Made by a program: the position numbers and the translations under genes. Positions 62,082-64,000 of a stretch of 64,000 nt of DNA are shown here, in pieces; within the stretch, counting starts at the first letter, position 1, and the number at the start of each line of letters is the position of its first letter. Below the pieces are notes generated by a model. That model had not been told where the DNA came from and ran no database searches. It saw only the letters and a list, made by a program, of their open reading frames with translations. This DNA is from an uncultured Desulfobacter sp. (GTDB taxonomy: Bacteria > Desulfobacterota > Desulfobacteria > Desulfobacterales > Desulfobacteraceae): positions 868,001-932,000 of the forward strand of contig NZ_OY762229.1 of NCBI RefSeq assembly GCF_963665355.1, in the 5' to 3' direction.

Positions 62082-63527
62082 ATGCATCGTGAAAATTATA
62101 TGAATGCCCTTCGGGAAGATATCGTGGATACCATAACGAAGTACCTGACACCCATGGCCCAGCGCTACGGTTACAGCGATATCCCTTTGGAGACCAATGT
62201 AAAATGGCGGCCCATGGTGCTGGTCATCGGCAATTATTCATCAGGGAAATCTTCTCTGATCAATGAGTTTCTCGGTGCAAAGATTCAGGATACAGGCCAG
62301 GCCCCCACAGATGATTCATTCACCGTACTGACCTATGATGATACCGTGCCGGAAGCAGAAGGAATACGGGTGGTGGAACACCGGGACGGCAAAGCCCTGC
62401 TTAATGATCCAGAATTTCCCTTTTCCACCCTTCGCAAGCACGGCCAGCGTTTTGCAGCCCATTTTCAACTGAAAAGAATTAACTCTCCTTTTTTAAAAAA
62501 TTTGGCCATCATTGACACCCCGGGTATGCTTGACAGTATTACCGAGCGTGACCGGGGGTATGATTATCAGGAGGTCATCGGGGATCTGGCCCAAAAGGCG
62601 GGACTCGTTCTGGTTCTGTTTGACGCCCACAAGGCCGGAACCGTGCGGGAGGCATATAAAAGCATTCGGGATACCCTGACCGCCCATACCTTTGAAGACC
62701 GGATCATCTTTGTGCTCAATCGTATTGATGAGTGCACCACTTTCAATGATTTGCTGCGGGTTTACGGAACCCTGTGCTGGAATTTATCTCAGATTACGGG
62801 TCGGAAGGATATCCCCATGATCCGGATGACCTATTCGGCAAATGCAGCCGCCAGCAGTAACAATTCAGCTCATCTGCCCTCGTTTCTTCCCCTTCTTGAG
62901 AATCAGCGGGAGGATCTCAGGCAGATCATTTTACAGACTCCCCTGCGCAGACTGGACCATCTGGCTTCTTATCTGGAGATTCACGGGGAGCGTCTGTCCC
63001 ATTATATTGAAGCGCTTCAGAACTTTGCGCTGGAATTCCAAAGTTTCAGACTGCAGAAAATTTTTATCGGGTTTCTGATCAGCCTTCTGGGGGGAGGCCT
63101 GATTGCCTTTCTCGTGATGATGACGGCCGGGATAGCCGCGCCCAATGCCCTGTTGTCTGTGGGCGGTATCGGTGCTGGCCTGATTATGATTTTATGGATG
63201 TCATTTTTTCAGAAAAAGCTGGACCAGAAATTCCGCACCAGGCGGCTGGAAAATCTTGATACGCTTACACCTGTGGCAGACCAGACCCGCAAAGACAGTT
63301 GGAGCGCCATCCGGGATCTGGTGGGCCAGACTCTGAGAAAAAACAAAGGCGACTATACCCTTTATGACCTCAAAATGGATCTGTTTGACATCCGGCAGGT
63401 TAATAATGTCGTCACCCAGAAGATTCGGGAGGCATTGAGCGATTTCCGGGGCATGTCTGACCATGATTTGGAAGAGTGGGGAAAAGATGCCTGGTCCGTG
63501 ACGCCCAAGAAGCCGTCAAAGCTTTAA
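62082..63527 (+). CDS. Dynamin-like GTPase with membrane segments
   Basis: The 481-residue protein has a dynamin/EHD-type G domain: VIGNYSSGKSSLINEFLG (P-loop), a switch-I Thr region DDSFTVLTYDD, IIDTPGMLDS and FVLNRIDEC. Two hydrophobic helices near 350-395 (FLISLLGGGLIAFLVMMTAG and AGLIMILWMSFF) anchor it to the membrane, flanked by helices likely to form the stalk. Such bacterial dynamin-like proteins remodel or protect membranes; the exact role is unknown. GGGAG precedes the ATG. Confidence 0.88.
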   Translation: MHRENYMNALREDIVDTITKYLTPMAQRYGYSDIPLETNVKWRPMVLVIGNYSSGKSSLINEFLGAKIQDTGQAPTDDSFTVLTYDDTVPEAEGIRVVEHRDGKALLNDPEFPFSTLRKHGQRFAAHFQLKRINSPFLKNLAIIDTPGMLDSITERDRGYDYQEVIGDLAQKAGLVLVLFDAHKAGTVREAYKSIRDTLTAHTFEDRIIFVLNRIDECTTFNDLLRVYGTLCWNLSQITGRKDIPMIRMTYSANAAASSNNSAHLPSFLPLLENQREDLRQIILQTPLRRLDHLASYLEIHGERLSHYIEALQNFALEFQSFRLQKIFIGFLISLLGGGLIAFLVMMTAGIAAPNALLSVGGIGAGLIMILWMSFFQKKLDQKFRTRRLENLDTLTPVADQTRKDSWSAIRDLVGQTLRKNKGDYTLYDLKMDLFDIRQVNNVVTQKIREALSDFRGMSDHDLEEWGKDAWSVTPKKPSKL

Positions 63528-63559
63528 TTCGGACATTTTATCTTGGTCTAATCTGGCTT

Positions 63560-64000
63560 TCACCGCAGTTCGAATAGACGTTGTTCTGCCTTCTGGTAAA
63601 GGCTTGAATTTTCAGGGGCCAGTTGCATGACCTCCTGCCAGGATCTAATGGCCTGGCGGGTCCTTCCGCATGTTTCATATGCCTGGGCAAGATCTGCATG
63701 GAGTATGGCAATACCCGGATATCTTCGTATGTTTTTATCCAGATAATCAATGGCCCTGTCTGTCTGGCCGCAACGGATATACAGCAGGGAGAGGCCATGA
63801 ATGGCATTAATGTGCCCTGGCTTTTCCTGTAATGCTTTAAGAAAATATTGCTGTGCCAAAGGGTAGTTGTTCAATTCCATATATGCCGACCCGATATTGG
63901 TCAAGGGGTGTTCGGGGGTGGGATAGGCGATGTCTTCAAGGACCTTGTTGAATGTTTTAATGGCAATGCCCCACTGCTTTTCAAGAAGATAGGCTGCCCC
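63560..64000 (-). CDS. TPR protein, type IV pilus PilF/PilW-like (5' end outside window)
   Basis: The frame is open from the right edge (codons GGG GCA GCC TAT) to TGA-region stop at 63560. It shows tetratricopeptide repeats: NIGSAYMELNNYPLAQQYFL, INAIHGLSLLYIRCGQTDRA and ILHADLAQAYETCGRTRQAI. The wording YPTPEHPLTNIGSAYMELNN upstream of the first full repeat resembles PilF/PilW pilotins that help assemble the type IV pilus secretin. At least 147 residues are in the window. The identity with PilF is suggestive, not proven. Confidence 0.75.
   Translation of the reverse strand, partial: GAAYLLEKQWGIAIKTFNKVLEDIAYPTPEHPLTNIGSAYMELNNYPLAQQYFLKALQEKPGHINAIHGLSLLYIRCGQTDRAIDYLDKNIRRYPGIAILHADLAQAYETCGRTRQAIRSWQEVMQLAPENSSLYQKAEQRLFELR

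Overview
The window looks like a chromosome segment of an anaerobic, complete-oxidising sulfate reducer of the Desulfobacteraceae type (Desulfobacterota). This is inferred from two ferredoxin-type 2-oxoacid oxidoreductase operons, a flavodiiron oxygen reductase, thiolase and 3-hydroxybutyryl-CoA dehydrogenase, a cobamide-finishing cluster, and many HD-GYP, HDOD and hybrid-kinase signalling proteins. No rRNA, tRNA or CRISPR array was seen.

Layout. 1-2561: a partial minus-strand gene for a large exported/membrane protein with an internal duplication. 2942-4834: an AT-rich cNMP/CBS/DUF294 nucleotidyltransferase. 4952-10451: a minus-strand operon of a 1410-residue pyruvate-phosphate-dikinase-like protein and an enlarged GAPDH. 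10726-17492: a SLOG-like protein and a signalling cluster (membrane HD-GYP, cNMP-binding methyltransferase, HDOD-GAF-histidine kinase) plus an alpha/beta hydrolase. 17502-24468: NAD salvage (pncB and pncA), a class II aldolase, a TetR regulator, thiolase, Hbd, a palindromic repeat element and a membrane-anchored HDOD protein. 24609-26517: a complete insertion sequence. 26649-30880: cobU-cobS-cobD-cbiB-cbiR, finishing or remodelling of cobamides. 31018-37737: a 1474-residue hybrid sensor kinase, a flavodiiron protein and a glycosyltransferase. 38083-40812: a korDABC operon.

An accessory island of about 15 kb (40992 to about 55600) then separates this first operon from a second, paralogous vor/kor operon (57301-60637, preceded by a radical SAM gene and a P-loop ATPase). 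The island holds an IS66 remnant, a second transposase remnant, a mazEF toxin-antitoxin pair, a Mu/Tn7-like transposon (Zn-HTH, DDE transposase, AAA ATPase and a 59-residue ORF), an IS66 TnpB-like gene, and an integron-like cassette cluster. That cluster has three large cassettes, all on the + strand, each followed by an attC-like palindrome ending in GTTAA. A fourth attC-like site precedes the first cassette. The cassettes encode a 1246-residue STAND NTPase with a nuclease-like N-terminus, an unrecognised 552-residue protein, and a phospholipase-D-fold nuclease-like protein. No integrase is in the window, so this resembles a cluster of attC sites lacking an integrase, and it plausibly carries anti-phage genes. 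It is the most interesting part of the window.

The right end (60779-64000) is ordinary: rsgA, a membrane dynamin-like GTPase and the end of a TPR protein that runs off the edge.
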